Below, one piece after another: positions 55,190-64,000 of a stretch of 64,000 nucleotides of DNA. The notes beneath the pieces are model-generated. The model searched no databases, was not told the DNA's origin, and worked only from the letters and a program-made list of their open reading frames with translations. The translations under genes and the position numbers were made by a program. This stretch comes from Sinobacterium caligoides. GTDB lineage: Bacteria > Pseudomonadota > Gammaproteobacteria > Pseudomonadales > Sinobacteriaceae. Positions within the stretch are counted from its first letter, which is position 1. Every line of letters begins with the position of its first letter. Where the stretch lies: positions 620,001 through 684,000 of the forward strand of contig NZ_RKHR01000004.1 in NCBI RefSeq assembly GCF_003752585.1. Direction: 5' to 3'.

Positions 55190-56187
55190 GAGCGCTGAAA
55201 CCAAGGTTGTTGCTCGGCCAGCGGCAGAATAGTTTCGCTAAACCACTTCGAGAAACTCTCAAGCTCCGGATAGAGGCCCGCTACCTCTTCGACATAGGCA
55301 ATAACGCGGGGCAGGTCGACTAGATAAGCTTCCTTGCCATCGCGCAGCCACAGCCGGCAAAATATTCCTAGCACTTTTATATGGCGCTGCAGGCCCATCA
55401 AGTCAAACCAACGCAACCACTGCCCAGTATCAAAACTCTGGCCTGTCAGAGCTTGATAACTTAAGCGGTACTGCTCAACCCACGCGACCACCTGCTCCCT
55501 TGGCCAGCGCACATAACAATCCTTCAGTAACGACACCAAATCGTAACTAACGGGACCTAATACCGCGTCCTGAAAGTCAATGACACCCAGTTGCTTGCCA
55601 ACAATCATGATATTTCTCGCATGATAGTCTCTATGCACGACGACCTGAGGCTGCTGCTGGGCGGAGGCAACCAGGATGTCATTCAGTGACGCCAGTAAGG
55701 CACTCTCCTTTGCACTCAGCGTATAATCCAACTCACGACTGACGAACCACTCGGCAAACAAGGCGAACTCGTTGCTTAATAACGATACTCCATAGACTGG
55801 CAAGTCACTTAGCGCACTCTGCGACAGCCTCAGCATCGAATCCATCGCCTGCGCATACCAGCCATCAACATTGCCCTCATTGAGCAGGGGTAACAACAGT
55901 TGGTCACCCAAGTCCTGCTGTAGAATAAAGCCCTGCTGGTAGTCAACGGCAATAATCTCGGGAGTCAAAACACCCGAGGCTCGCAGACCGTCGGCGATGG
56001 CGACAAATTCGTGATTCTTCTCCTTCTCCGGAGGCGCAGAAACTACGATATAGCTGCGCCCATTACTTTCTAAGCGATAATAATGACGAAAGCTAGCATC
56101 GCCGGAGACTGCCGCCCAGCAGTAGTCATCATTTGCTCCTATATTTAACTGAGCTAGAGTCCAATTTAATAGCTTGGCAACAGACAA
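55186..56187 (-). CDS. amgK: N-acetylmuramate/N-acetylglucosamine kinase
   Basis: The 333-residue aminoglycoside-phosphotransferase-fold kinase has the catalytic loop [14 protein letters not shown] and the metal Asp in [19 protein letters not shown]-terminal ATP-site residues lie in [12 protein letters not shown]. It phosphorylates MurNAc at C1 in the cell-wall recycling route with MurU. The TTG start is preceded by GGAGG at good distance. It is divergent from lptD. Confidence 0.9.
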   Translation of the reverse strand: MSVAKLLNWTLAQLNIGANDDYCWAAVSGDASFRHYYRLESNGRSYIVVSAPPEKEKNHEFVAIADGLRASGVLTPEIIAVDYQQGFILQQDLGDQLLLPLLNEGNVDGWYAQAMDSMLRLSQSALSDLPVYGVSLLSNEFALFAEWFVSRELDYTLSAKESALLASLNDILVASAQQQPQVVVHRDYHARNIMIVGKQLGVIDFQDAVLGPVSYDLVSLLKDCYVRWPREQVVAWVEQYRLSYQALTGQSFDTGQWLRWFDLMGLQRHIKVLGIFCRLWLRDGKEAYLVDLPRVIAYVEEVAGLYPELESFSKWFSETILPLAEQQPWFQRS

Positions 56188-56364
56188 ATTGCGCCTCCGA
56201 CGATTTCGCTTGTGGGAACAACGACAATAATGCTTTATTATCGACCATTTAGATGATTACAAATTGCCGAAGGTGTCGCTGCCGTGTTTCGTGTTTCAAT
56301 ATGCGTCACACCATAAAGCAGTGACGGCCCAGACTTCAATCAGAACTTGGATATTTTATTAACC

Positions 56365-59118
56365 ATGGTGTCGAACACCCCACCCCGGTCAAAATTACGT
56401 GCAGGTAGCCCTCTTCATCCTGGCTTCCAACGACATCGACTTGCCATCGCAGTCAGCCTCACTCTCCTCTCCTCCGGTGCCAGCACGGCTTTCGCCGCAA
56501 CACCGGCCAGTGCTTGGCAATGCCAGGCCGATGGCCACGGTGGCTGGCAGTGCGATGGGGCTAACAGCAAGGCTTCTCTAACGCCCACTAAGCCAACCGC
56601 TAAAGCAACGGCTTCCTCAACGGTAGACGCCTCCAACAAAGGGTCCTCAATAGAGAGTAGCTCGCCCGTTAACGAGACTCCACTAAGCTCAGCTGTCGAA
56701 GCTGCTCCTACACGCTCTTTAGCGACTGCACCTGCTGCCGTGCCCCCTGCAAGCGCTGCAGAAGAAGAGCCCTCTAACTCCAGTTGTGGCAACAATCGAG
56801 AGCTGGACTGGGTGCCGGCCTCCGAGCTCACACAGGCGCAACTGGCGACAGTAAAGCGTGGCTGTAACGGTATGTATGTTGAGCCTGAGAACGATTCCCC
56901 CGAAGCCGACCTAAAACCAGAAGAGTCTCCCATCCGTGCCAGCGCCAATAGCTCCGAGACCGTGCGTCGCAACCGTACCCGCTTCACCGGCGACGTTGCC
57001 ATCAGCCAGGGGAGTCGCCGTATCTTTGCCGACTCCGCAACTGCGGAGAGAGATCAGCAGCTACTTGAACTCGATGGCAATGTCGTCATTCGCGACAACG
57101 GCGTACTCATGCGCGGCGACAGCGGCTCCTTCAATTCCGCCGACGGTACCGGCAGCCTAGACAATGCCGAATTTGTTATTCACGAGGTCAGCATCCGTGG
57201 TGATGCCAACCTTCTGACCAAAAGTGGCGAGCAAACAATCGAGCTCTACGATAGCCGCTATACCCGCTGCGCCCCCGGCAATAGCGATTGGTATCTACAG
57301 GCTAATGAGATCGACCTCGACCGGGAGGAAGGCTTTGGCAGCGCCAAACATGCTAAGATTTACGTCAAAGATGTGCCCATTGCCTATGTGCCCTACATGA
57401 CGTTCCCCATCGACAATCGTCGCCGCTCCGGCTTGTTGCTACCCACCCTATCAACCTCTAAAACAGGCCGAGGGCTCGATATCACTCAGCCCTATTACTT
57501 TAATTTGGCTGAGAATTACGATGCGACGCTCTCCCCTCGCTATATTGGCGGGCGAGGTCTTGCCACAGAGTTAGAGTTGCGCTATCTGAACCAGTATAGC
57601 GAGTGGCGCCTCAGCGGCGCACAGATCAATGACAAATACGAGGGCGACGAGGACGAGGGCGAGGGCGAGAAGAATGAAAAAGGCGAAGAGATAGTCAACC
57701 ATCAGGGTAAGCGCTGGCTGGTTGGGGTCAACGAAGAAGGAGCTATTGGCCGTGTTGGTCATAGAATCGACTATACCAAAGTTTCAGACAACGACTACCT
57801 CAACGACATCAGTGCAGAGAGCCTTGATGTACAACGTCAAACCCACCTCGATCAGAAAGCTGAGTTTTGGACCAGCGCCGCTGGCTTTACTTATCGCGGT
57901 GAAATCCAACAGTACCAAACTATTGACGACACCGTAGCAACGCCTTATCAGCTGCGTCCTCGCTTAGAGATGGAAAAGAGCGGCCTAGAGCAGAGCAACC
58001 AATTCAACCTACTCTTCCTATCTGAGTACAGCGATTTCGTCCACCCTGACGATAAGGTTCAGGGGCAGCGTATCTATCTCGAGCCTGGCATTAGTTACCC
58101 TCTGGAGTCTCGTTGGGGCTTCCTAACCACCACAGCCAAAATGCGCGGCATATACTACCAACTTGACGAAGACCGCGGCCCCGAACTCGACAACACCTCT
58201 CCTTCGACAACCTCGGCCATGGCCAGTGTTGATGCAGGGCTATTTTTTGAACGCGACCTCGAGCTGTTTGGCGGCAGTTTCACACAGACACTTGAACCAC
58301 GTGTTTTCTACCTCTACAGCCAATATCAAGAGCAAGATGAGAACCCACTCTTCGACACCGCTGAGCTGACTTTCTCTTACAATCAATTGTTCCGCGATAC
58401 TCGCTTCAACGGCCACGACCGTATCGATGATGCCAATCAAGTCTCAACCGGCATCACAACCCGCTTTATCGATAAAGCAACCGGTGTTGAACGCGCCAGC
58501 TTCTCGCTAGGACAAATTAATTACTTCGACGACCGCAAAATTGGCATCAGTGAATGGAACGAAACTGACTATGACACCAACAGCAGTCATTCGGATATAG
58601 CCTCAGAAGTAACCTATCGCCTCAATGAAAGCTTCCGTATGAGTGGCGACATACTCTGGGACAATGAAAACGATGAAACCAAACAAGGGAGTCTGACCCT
58701 CCGCTACAACAACGATGGCAAGCTCATCGTTAACGCCAGCCTTCGTAAGTCACAGAGTGCCGACATCTATGCCGAAGACATTAATGGTAACCCTACAGAC
58801 GAGATATTATGGAAGGGGGATGTTAACCAGAGCGACCTCTCTGGCGTAGTCCCACTCAACGATCGCTGGGCACTGATTGGCCGCTATAACTACGACCATA
58901 CGAATAATCGTTCTCTCGAGGAGATCGTCGGTATAGAATACAACAGTTGCTGCTGGAAGACCCAACTGGTCTATCAAGAAGGCATCGACGGAAACAACGA
59001 GAGAGAGCATGGCTTATATCTCTATTTTCAGCTGAAGGGCTTAGGCGGTGTCGATAACGGCCTAGACCTCGACGACAGTATTGTTGGTTATAAAGAGCGT
59101 GAACAAGATGACAGATAA
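56365..59118 (+). CDS. lptD: LPS-assembly protein LptD
   Basis: From ATG 56365 the protein has 917 residues. A long signal region ends near AFAA. A variable Ser/Ala-rich stretch contains a Cys pair (WQCQADGHGGWQCDG). The OstA domain (about 200-310) includes SRRIFADSATAERDQQLLELDGNVVIRDN. The LptD beta-barrel follows (about 320 to the end) with KIYVKDVPIAYVPYMTFPID and the conserved Cys-Cys in YNSCCWKTQ. It inserts LPS in the outer membrane with LptE. No sigma-E promoter was found at usual spacing. It overlaps surA by 11 bases. Confidence 0.93.
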   Translation: MVSNTPPRSKLRAGSPLHPGFQRHRLAIAVSLTLLSSGASTAFAATPASAWQCQADGHGGWQCDGANSKASLTPTKPTAKATASSTVDASNKGSSIESSSPVNETPLSSAVEAAPTRSLATAPAAVPPASAAEEEPSNSSCGNNRELDWVPASELTQAQLATVKRGCNGMYVEPENDSPEADLKPEESPIRASANSSETVRRNRTRFTGDVAISQGSRRIFADSATAERDQQLLELDGNVVIRDNGVLMRGDSGSFNSADGTGSLDNAEFVIHEVSIRGDANLLTKSGEQTIELYDSRYTRCAPGNSDWYLQANEIDLDREEGFGSAKHAKIYVKDVPIAYVPYMTFPIDNRRRSGLLLPTLSTSKTGRGLDITQPYYFNLAENYDATLSPRYIGGRGLATELELRYLNQYSEWRLSGAQINDKYEGDEDEGEGEKNEKGEEIVNHQGKRWLVGVNEEGAIGRVGHRIDYTKVSDNDYLNDISAESLDVQRQTHLDQKAEFWTSAAGFTYRGEIQQYQTIDDTVATPYQLRPRLEMEKSGLEQSNQFNLLFLSEYSDFVHPDDKVQGQRIYLEPGISYPLESRWGFLTTTAKMRGIYYQLDEDRGPELDNTSPSTTSAMASVDAGLFFERDLELFGGSFTQTLEPRVFYLYSQYQEQDENPLFDTAELTFSYNQLFRDTRFNGHDRIDDANQVSTGITTRFIDKATGVERASFSLGQINYFDDRKIGISEWNETDYDTNSSHSDIASEVTYRLNESFRMSGDILWDNENDETKQGSLTLRYNNDGKLIVNASLRKSQSADIYAEDINGNPTDEILWKGDVNQSDLSGVVPLNDRWALIGRYNYDHTNNRSLEEIVGIEYNSCCWKTQLVYQEGIDGNNEREHGLYLYFQLKGLGGVDNGLDLDDSIVGYKEREQDDR

Positions 59119-60418
59119 AACCCTGCAACTAACGCAGCGATTCATTCAAAGCGTAAAGCGCTGCACTCACATTGCAGCGCTTAGCCTGCTCCTCCTACCC
59201 GGCTATAGTCAGGCAGAGGTCAAAATAATCGACAAGGTCGTCGCCGTCGTCGATGATGGCATCATCATGGAGAGCGAACTCGACGAGCGCATCGAGCAGG
59301 TCCAGTACAACATCAAGTCTCAAGGGCGCCCATTACCTGCCAAAGACACCTTGCGCAAAGATATTCTCGACACGATGATCGTCGAAAATCTTCAGCTGCA
59401 AATGGGGCAACGCGCTGGCGTACGTATTTCTGATCAACAGCTCAACCAAGCAATGGCGACAATAGCCAAGCAAAATGGCATGCAGCTTAAGCAATTCCGC
59501 AAGGCACTCGAGAAAGATGGCTTAAGCTATAAAGCCACTCGCGAGCAGATCCGACGTGAGATGATCTTACAGCAGGTGCAAGCAGGTAATATCAATAACC
59601 GTATTCAGATCACTGATCAAGAGGTTGAAAACTTCCTCACCTCGAAACAAGGCAGCGCATTGACGGCTACCCAGTATCACCTCGCCCACCTCTTCTATAG
59701 CCTTGAAAACGGCGGTAAAAAAGAGGCTGGTATGGCAGCGTTGAACAAGGCCAAACGAGCGATAGAAAAGGGCCAGAAGCTCGGCGCTTGGCAGAAAGCG
59801 CACAGTGAAGCTGGGCGTATTCAGGGCGGAGATTTAGGCTGGCGACGCAGTGAAGACCTTCCCGGGGTCTTTGCCGAAGTCGCTCCCACACTCAAGGTTG
59901 GCCAGGTCTCCGCACCATTCGCCAGCGAGAGTGGTGTCCACCTCGTTCAACTGCTTGAGAAGCGTGGCGCTGGCAAAATGATAGAGCAGACTAAGGCTCG
60001 TCATATCCTGCTCAAAACGTCTGCAATTCGCAACGATCAGCAAGCGCAAGATCAGCTCAACAAGCTTCGTCAACGCATCCTCGACGGCGAAGACTTCGCG
60101 GCTCTAGCCAAGAAATACTCTGAGGACATCGGAAGCGCAAGCGAAGGTGGTGACCTCGGCTGGTCACAGAAAGGGCAGTTCGTTCCAGCTTTCGAGAAAA
60201 CGATGGCGGCCAGCGCTCCTGGAGACATCAGCAAGCCCTTTAAGTCTCAATTTGGCTGGCACATTCTGCAAGTCGAAGAGCGCCGCCAACACGACGCTAG
60301 TAGTGACCAACAACAGAGAGCCGCACGTAACTATATTCATCAGCGAAAGTTTAAAGAGGAGCTCGATGCCTGGCTACTGAAGATTCGCGATGAAGCCTAT
60401 ATCGATATCAAATCCTAA
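59108..60418 (+). CDS. surA: periplasmic peptidyl-prolyl isomerase / chaperone SurA
   Basis: ATG 59108 gives 436 residues. A signal peptide (ending near YSQA) is followed by the N-terminal chaperone domain (VKIIDKVVAVVDDGIIMESELDERI). Two parvulin domains come next (about 185-285 and 295-400, with ARHILLKTS and GGDLGWSQKGQFVPAFEKTM), then the C-terminal helix. It escorts outer-membrane proteins, including LptD, to the BAM complex; the overlap with lptD fits this. Confidence 0.94.
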   Translation: MTDKTLQLTQRFIQSVKRCTHIAALSLLLLPGYSQAEVKIIDKVVAVVDDGIIMESELDERIEQVQYNIKSQGRPLPAKDTLRKDILDTMIVENLQLQMGQRAGVRISDQQLNQAMATIAKQNGMQLKQFRKALEKDGLSYKATREQIRREMILQQVQAGNINNRIQITDQEVENFLTSKQGSALTATQYHLAHLFYSLENGGKKEAGMAALNKAKRAIEKGQKLGAWQKAHSEAGRIQGGDLGWRRSEDLPGVFAEVAPTLKVGQVSAPFASESGVHLVQLLEKRGAGKMIEQTKARHILLKTSAIRNDQQAQDQLNKLRQRILDGEDFAALAKKYSEDIGSASEGGDLGWSQKGQFVPAFEKTMAASAPGDISKPFKSQFGWHILQVEERRQHDASSDQQQRAARNYIHQRKFKEELDAWLLKIRDEAYIDIKS

Positions 60419-61411
60419 ATGAGTAAAACTGAACTGCGCATAGCAATAACGCCCGGCGAGCCCGCCGGGATTGGGCCTGAGCTAGTCGTTGCTCTCGCCC
60501 AGCAGTCTCTCACAGTAGAACTTGTCGTTATCGCCGACCCTGCTCTGCTGCGGCAACGAGCCGAACAACTTGCACTTCCCTTACAGCTGCATGACTTCTG
60601 CAATGAGCACTTTCGCGTCAGCGGTAACGGTCAGGTCAGCATACTACCCTGCAATCTTGTGAACGACTCTATTGCTGGCACACTCGACCCCGACAATGCT
60701 GCTTATGTCTTACAGACCCTAGAGCTCGCTATCGACGGCTGTATCGGCGATGATTTTCAGGCGATGGTAACCGCTCCCGTGCACAAAGGGGTGATCAACG
60801 AAGCGGGTATCGAGTTTAGCGGACATACTGAGTTTCTTGCGACAAGAACCCGCAGCGATAAGGTGGTAATGATGCTGGCTAGTGCGGAGATGCGTGTCGC
60901 TCTAGCCACCACCCACCTCCCTCTCAGGGACGTTGCCGACGCCATTACACAGCAATCTCTGCGGCGCGTCATCGAGGTTTTGCATCGCGACCTAGTCAAT
61001 CACTTCTGCATTACTAAGCCACGCATCATCGTCGCGGGCCTCAACCCCCACGCAGGGGAAAGCGGGCACATGGGTAGGGAGGAGATTGATACCATAGAGC
61101 CTGTCTTAGCCACCCTAAGACAAGAAGGCATGGACCTTATCGGACCACTACCTGCCGACACCTTGTTTACCCCCAAGTATCTCGATGACTGCGATGCCGT
61201 ATTGGCGATGTACCACGATCAAGGCCTGCCCGTACTGAAATACCAGAGCTTTGGCCAAGGCGTCAATATCACCCTCGGCCTGCCTATCATCCGTACCTCT
61301 GTCGACCACGGCACCGCCCTCGACTTAGCAGGTACCGGTCAAGCGAGTGCCGACAGCTTACGCGTCGCACTTGATTACGCCATTTCCATGGCGGAGAATC
61401 GTACCCAATAG
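60419..61411 (+). CDS. pdxA: 4-hydroxythreonine-4-phosphate dehydrogenase
   Basis: The 330-residue enzyme shows [39 protein letters not shown] (metal His), [19 protein letters not shown], and [43 protein letters not shown]. It works in vitamin B6 synthesis. Its ATG follows the surA stop directly (TAAATG). Confidence 0.95.
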   Translation: MSKTELRIAITPGEPAGIGPELVVALAQQSLTVELVVIADPALLRQRAEQLALPLQLHDFCNEHFRVSGNGQVSILPCNLVNDSIAGTLDPDNAAYVLQTLELAIDGCIGDDFQAMVTAPVHKGVINEAGIEFSGHTEFLATRTRSDKVVMMLASAEMRVALATTHLPLRDVADAITQQSLRRVIEVLHRDLVNHFCITKPRIIVAGLNPHAGESGHMGREEIDTIEPVLATLRQEGMDLIGPLPADTLFTPKYLDDCDAVLAMYHDQGLPVLKYQSFGQGVNITLGLPIIRTSVDHGTALDLAGTGQASADSLRVALDYAISMAENRTQ

Positions 61412-61481
61412 TTCGCCGTTTAGCGTATAATCCGCCGCAGCGCCCAACGGCGCACCTCCTCACGTGCAAATTGAGAGCGAT

Positions 61482-62315
61482 ATGTCCAAGTCTGACAAAC
61501 CCAATTACGGTCACCAGGCCAAAAAACGTTTCGGCCAAAACTTCCTAAGTGATCCCTCTATCATCAATAATATCATCGCCTCTATCCGCCCTAAGACTGA
61601 TCAGCACCTGGTGGAAATTGGTCCTGGACAAGGTGCCCTGACCGGCAGCCTGCTCGACAGCGGTGCCCGCTTAGATGTTATTGAGCTCGACAACGACTTG
61701 CTACCGATCCTCAAACTCCACTTCGGCCTCAAGGAAAACTTCACCCTACACCATGCCGACGCCCTACGCTTCGACTTCAACGCCTTAGTTGATGACGAAA
61801 AGGATTTACGCGTTGTCGGCAACCTGCCCTACAACATCAGCACACCGCTGATCTTTCACCTACTGCAACACTGTCACAACATCACTGACATGCACTTTAT
61901 GCTGCAGTATGAGGTCGTCAAACGCCTCGCCGCTAGCCCCGACAGTAAAGCTTTTGGCAGGCTGACCGTAATGACGCAATACTATTGCGACGTCGAACAA
62001 CTCTTTATTGTCCCCCCGGGCGCCTTCCGACCGGCACCAAAGGTCGACTCTGCGATCGTCCGCCTAGTTCCGCATAAGCAGCTGCCCTATCCTGCCCATG
62101 ATGTGAAACTGCTCGAACACGTCGTCGGCACAGCTTTTCAGCAACGTCGCAAGACGCTGCGTAACACCTTAAAGAAGCTTTGTAGCGAAGCATTTATCGT
62201 AGCCCAGGGCATTGACCCGAGTGATCGTCCTGAGAACCTGAGTCTAAAGGAGTATGTCATTCTAGCTAACGCCATCTTTGAAGCACGTAAAAACGATGAA
62301 GATGTCTTCGCCTAA
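61482..62315 (+). CDS. rsmA: 16S rRNA dimethyladenosine transferase
   Basis: ATG 61482 (GAGAG upstream) gives 277 residues; a GTG six codons earlier is possible. The enzyme has HQAKKRFGQNFLSD, then VEIGPGQGALTGSLLDSG (AdoMet loop), then VVGNLPYNISTPLIFHLL with the NLPY catalytic motif, and PKVDSAIVRLVPH. It methylates two adenines near the 3' end of 16S rRNA. It follows pdxA in the usual order. Confidence 0.95.
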   Translation: MSKSDKPNYGHQAKKRFGQNFLSDPSIINNIIASIRPKTDQHLVEIGPGQGALTGSLLDSGARLDVIELDNDLLPILKLHFGLKENFTLHHADALRFDFNALVDDEKDLRVVGNLPYNISTPLIFHLLQHCHNITDMHFMLQYEVVKRLAASPDSKAFGRLTVMTQYYCDVEQLFIVPPGAFRPAPKVDSAIVRLVPHKQLPYPAHDVKLLEHVVGTAFQQRRKTLRNTLKKLCSEAFIVAQGIDPSDRPENLSLKEYVILANAIFEARKNDEDVFA

Positions 62316-62383
62316 GACCAAATACAGCCTTTAACCGGTGGCGACAAACAACATTTGTCTATACCCATAACGATACCGACACC

Positions 62384-62755
62384 ATGAACTATCCTATTAC
62401 TATTGAGGTCATCAGCGAGTTCCTCACCGAACAATCCGATCCTCGACGACAGCGCTTCGCCTTCAATTATCAAGTAAAAATCACCAACAATGGTGATGAG
62501 TCCATTCAGCTATTGTCACGCTATTGGCAAATTACTGATGGTAACAACAGTATTAAAGAGGTTCACGGTAGCGGTGTCATCGGTCTACAACCCTACATCG
62601 CCGCCGGGGAGTCCTTCGAGTACATTAGCGCAGCCACTCTCGACACAGAAGTAGGCAGTATGCAGGGTTACTACCAAATGATCACAGACTCTGGACAGTG
62701 CTTTGACGCACCGATTAGCGCCTTTCAACTCGCCGTCCCCATGGCGGTTCACTAA
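62384..62755 (+). CDS. apaG: ApaG (Co2+/Mg2+ efflux-associated) protein
   Basis: The 123-residue protein is a fibronectin-like beta sandwich with FAFNYQVKITNNGDESIQLLSRYWQITDGN, VHGSGVIGLQPYIAAGESFEYISAATLDTEVGSMQGYYQM, the ApaG signature. The name links it to cobalt/magnesium sensitivity, but its molecular role is not settled. It lies between rsmA and apaH as in E. coli. Confidence 0.93.
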   Translation: MNYPITIEVISEFLTEQSDPRRQRFAFNYQVKITNNGDESIQLLSRYWQITDGNNSIKEVHGSGVIGLQPYIAAGESFEYISAATLDTEVGSMQGYYQMITDSGQCFDAPISAFQLAVPMAVH

Positions 62756-62775
62756 GCTCTATAGGTGCTCCTGTT

Positions 62776-63588
62776 GTGTCTCACTATGCCGTCGGCGATA
62801 TTCAAGGCTGTTTTTCTGCTCTACAGCGCTTACTTGATAAGGTTGGCTTCAGCGCTAGCCGAGACACACTATGGGTTGCAGGCGACCTCGTCAATAGAGG
62901 CCCCGAATCACTTGAGACACTGCGTTTTATCCACAGCCTCGGCAGCTCCTCCCGTTGCGTCTTAGGCAATCACGACCTACACCTCCTCGCCATAGCCCAC
63001 AGTGACCGACTGCCTAGTGAATATGACACCCTCGACGACGTCCTCAACGCCCGTGACTGGCCTACACTCGAACGCTGGCTGCGGCAACAGCCATTAATGC
63101 AACATCATAGCGAGTACAATATCGTCATGGTTCACGCAGGTATCGCACCGCAATGGCACACACAGCAGGCCCTGCAGCTCGCAGATGAGGTTCACACGAC
63201 CCTAAGCAAAGGGGATTATCGCAGTTATTTTGCCGCCATGTATGGTAATCAACCCGCCTGCTGGGATGACGCCCTCTGCGGGCAAGACCGATTACGCACA
63301 ATCACCAACTATTTCACCCGTATGCGTTTCTGTAACAATAACGGGAAACTCGACTTAGAAGACAAGGGACATAAAACCAGTCAGCGACCGGGTTACCAGC
63401 CATGGTTCGAATTTCACCAGCAAATGCAACCGAATAGCCCGGAAATCGTTTTCGGCCACTGGGCCGCACTCGAGGGCGAGAGTAACAACTCACATTACCA
63501 TGCTCTTGACACGGGCTACGTCTGGGGCGGTCGCTTGACACTGATGGAATTAGAAACAAAAAAAAGAGTTTCAATAAGTAACACGTAA
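62776..63588 (+). CDS. apaH: diadenosine tetraphosphatase (symmetrical)
   Basis: The 270-residue metallophosphatase has YAVGDIQGCFSALQ, VAGDLVNRGPESLET, VLGNHDLHLLAIA, VHAGIAPQW, and HWAALEGESNNSHYHALDTGYVWGG. It splits Ap4A into two ADP. The GTG start has AGGTG upstream. It is the last gene of the lptD-to-apaH run. Confidence 0.94.
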   Translation: MSHYAVGDIQGCFSALQRLLDKVGFSASRDTLWVAGDLVNRGPESLETLRFIHSLGSSSRCVLGNHDLHLLAIAHSDRLPSEYDTLDDVLNARDWPTLERWLRQQPLMQHHSEYNIVMVHAGIAPQWHTQQALQLADEVHTTLSKGDYRSYFAAMYGNQPACWDDALCGQDRLRTITNYFTRMRFCNNNGKLDLEDKGHKTSQRPGYQPWFEFHQQMQPNSPEIVFGHWAALEGESNNSHYHALDTGYVWGGRLTLMELETKKRVSISNT

Positions 63589-64000
63589 AGCACCCCCCAT
63601 ACTCCTGCCACCATACCCGTTTGTTTTCTAAAGCGAGTTATCACCCTTCGGATGAAAAAAAAAGCTATTAAAATTGCTTTTTATCTGGCCTCAAGCGGCA
63701 GAGATACTATGCTTCATACAAAGCAAAAAGACAGTATCGTCATAACTAACAAGATAATAAGCTGTTTGATACACGCCTAAGTGCAGTATTTTTTGCGAAC
63801 ACGGTCTCCTAGCCTTATTCCGCCACGCTATCACGGGCCTGCCATCATCAGCATAATTTTCTAGCTATGACTCACTAGGAGTAGCAGGCGTCGACAAGCG
63901 CCTTTAGCTCCTGATGCTACCACTCTATATTTATTCGTGGTGCCAAGCCCGCCACCGCAAAGCAATACGCATGGAATCGCCAGCAGGGAGATGAGATGAG
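63589..64000. other. 412-base end region with weak hairpin
   Basis: AAAAAGC and GCTTTTT (about 63659-63682) can form a weak A/T-rich stem that may end transcription after apaH. Apart from a possible partial gene on the minus strand at the right edge, nothing else is supported. Confidence 0.45.
63931..64000 (-). CDS. possible C-terminal end of a minus-strand gene cut by the window edge
   Basis: One minus-strand frame is open from the right edge to a TAA at 63931-63933 and reads LPAGDSMRIALRWRAWHHE at its end. This looks more like protein than chance, and a gene converging on apaH would be normal here. With 22 residues no family can be named. Confidence 0.3.
   Translation of the reverse strand, partial: SSHLPAGDSMRIALRWRAWHHE

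Noticed and set aside
56343-56370. GAACTT before lptD as a possible sigma-E -35
   Set aside because: The matching -10 would be 22 bases away and inside the coding region; the spacing does not fit the sigma-E consensus.
1-64000. CRISPR arrays, tRNA or rRNA genes, insertion sequences
   Set aside because: Looked for repeat-spacer patterns, tRNA arms and transposase motifs on both strands; none was found.

Overview
The window looks like chromosomal DNA of a marine-type gammaproteobacterium close to Pseudomonadales/Cellvibrionales. Two arguments support this. The housekeeping blocks follow the order I remember from Pseudomonas: dsbD-aroQ-accB-accC-prmA-(zinc-ribbon protein)-dusB-fis-purH-purD-retS; coq7-osmC-vfr facing trpC-trpD-trpG; and murU-amgK next to lptD-surA-pdxA-rsmA-apaG-apaH. 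The regulator Vfr, the AmgK/MurU recycling pair and a RetS-like sensor are also typical of that group. No tRNA, rRNA, CRISPR array, insertion sequence or transposase was seen.

Layout. 1-4.2 kb: the start of a TRAP-transporter binding protein with its TatT lipoprotein, two small unknown genes, a membrane-anchored amidohydrolase and a small Rmf/CrpP-like gene under a likely LexA box. 4.2-8.4 kb: an amino-acid permease, a GabD-type aldehyde dehydrogenase and a divergent LysR regulator. 8.5-9.9 kb: two convergent DUF4136 lipoproteins. 9.9-27.9 kb: an exopolysaccharide (EPS) locus. It has a LuxO/SypG-like sigma-54 activator, then a rightward operon (fused GT26/initiating sugar transferase, two GT4 enzymes, an alkaline-phosphatase-superfamily enzyme, Wzz/Wzc-like, Wza-like, Wzy-like, Wzx-like). 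A leftward operon follows (GT4, nucleotidyltransferase-like protein, polysaccharide deacetylase, GT2). 27.9-32.1 kb: a small NTPase and a run of leftward envelope proteins. 32.4-63.6 kb: conserved housekeeping genes. The last 0.4 kb holds only a possible partial gene on the minus strand.

How the parts fit. The EPS genes form a Wzx/Wzy-type assembly line: initiation on the lipid carrier, glycosyltransfer, flipping, polymerisation, and export through Wzz/Wza. Between the activator gene and the first biosynthetic gene lie two LuxO-type binding sequences 21 bp apart, then a GG-N10-GC sigma-54 promoter about 100 bp downstream. The locus therefore carries its own activator, enhancer and promoter. 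A RetS-like hybrid sensor further right sits at the retS position after purD. It has lost the phospho-accepting histidine and the G2 ATP-lid motif but keeps two intact receivers. In Pseudomonas RetS controls the EPS/motility switch, so a regulatory link to the EPS locus is possible but is only inference.

Most interesting points: (1) the self-contained sigma-54 control region of the EPS operon; (2) the kinase-dead RetS-like protein; (3) a probable SOS box over the promoter of a ribosome-modulation-factor-like gene; (4) several EPS proteins with fused or degenerate catalytic parts (GT26-sugar transferase fusion, Wzc-like domain with a damaged Walker B and no tyrosine tail, deacetylase lacking one metal histidine, nucleotidyltransferase-like protein with Asn replacing one Asp).
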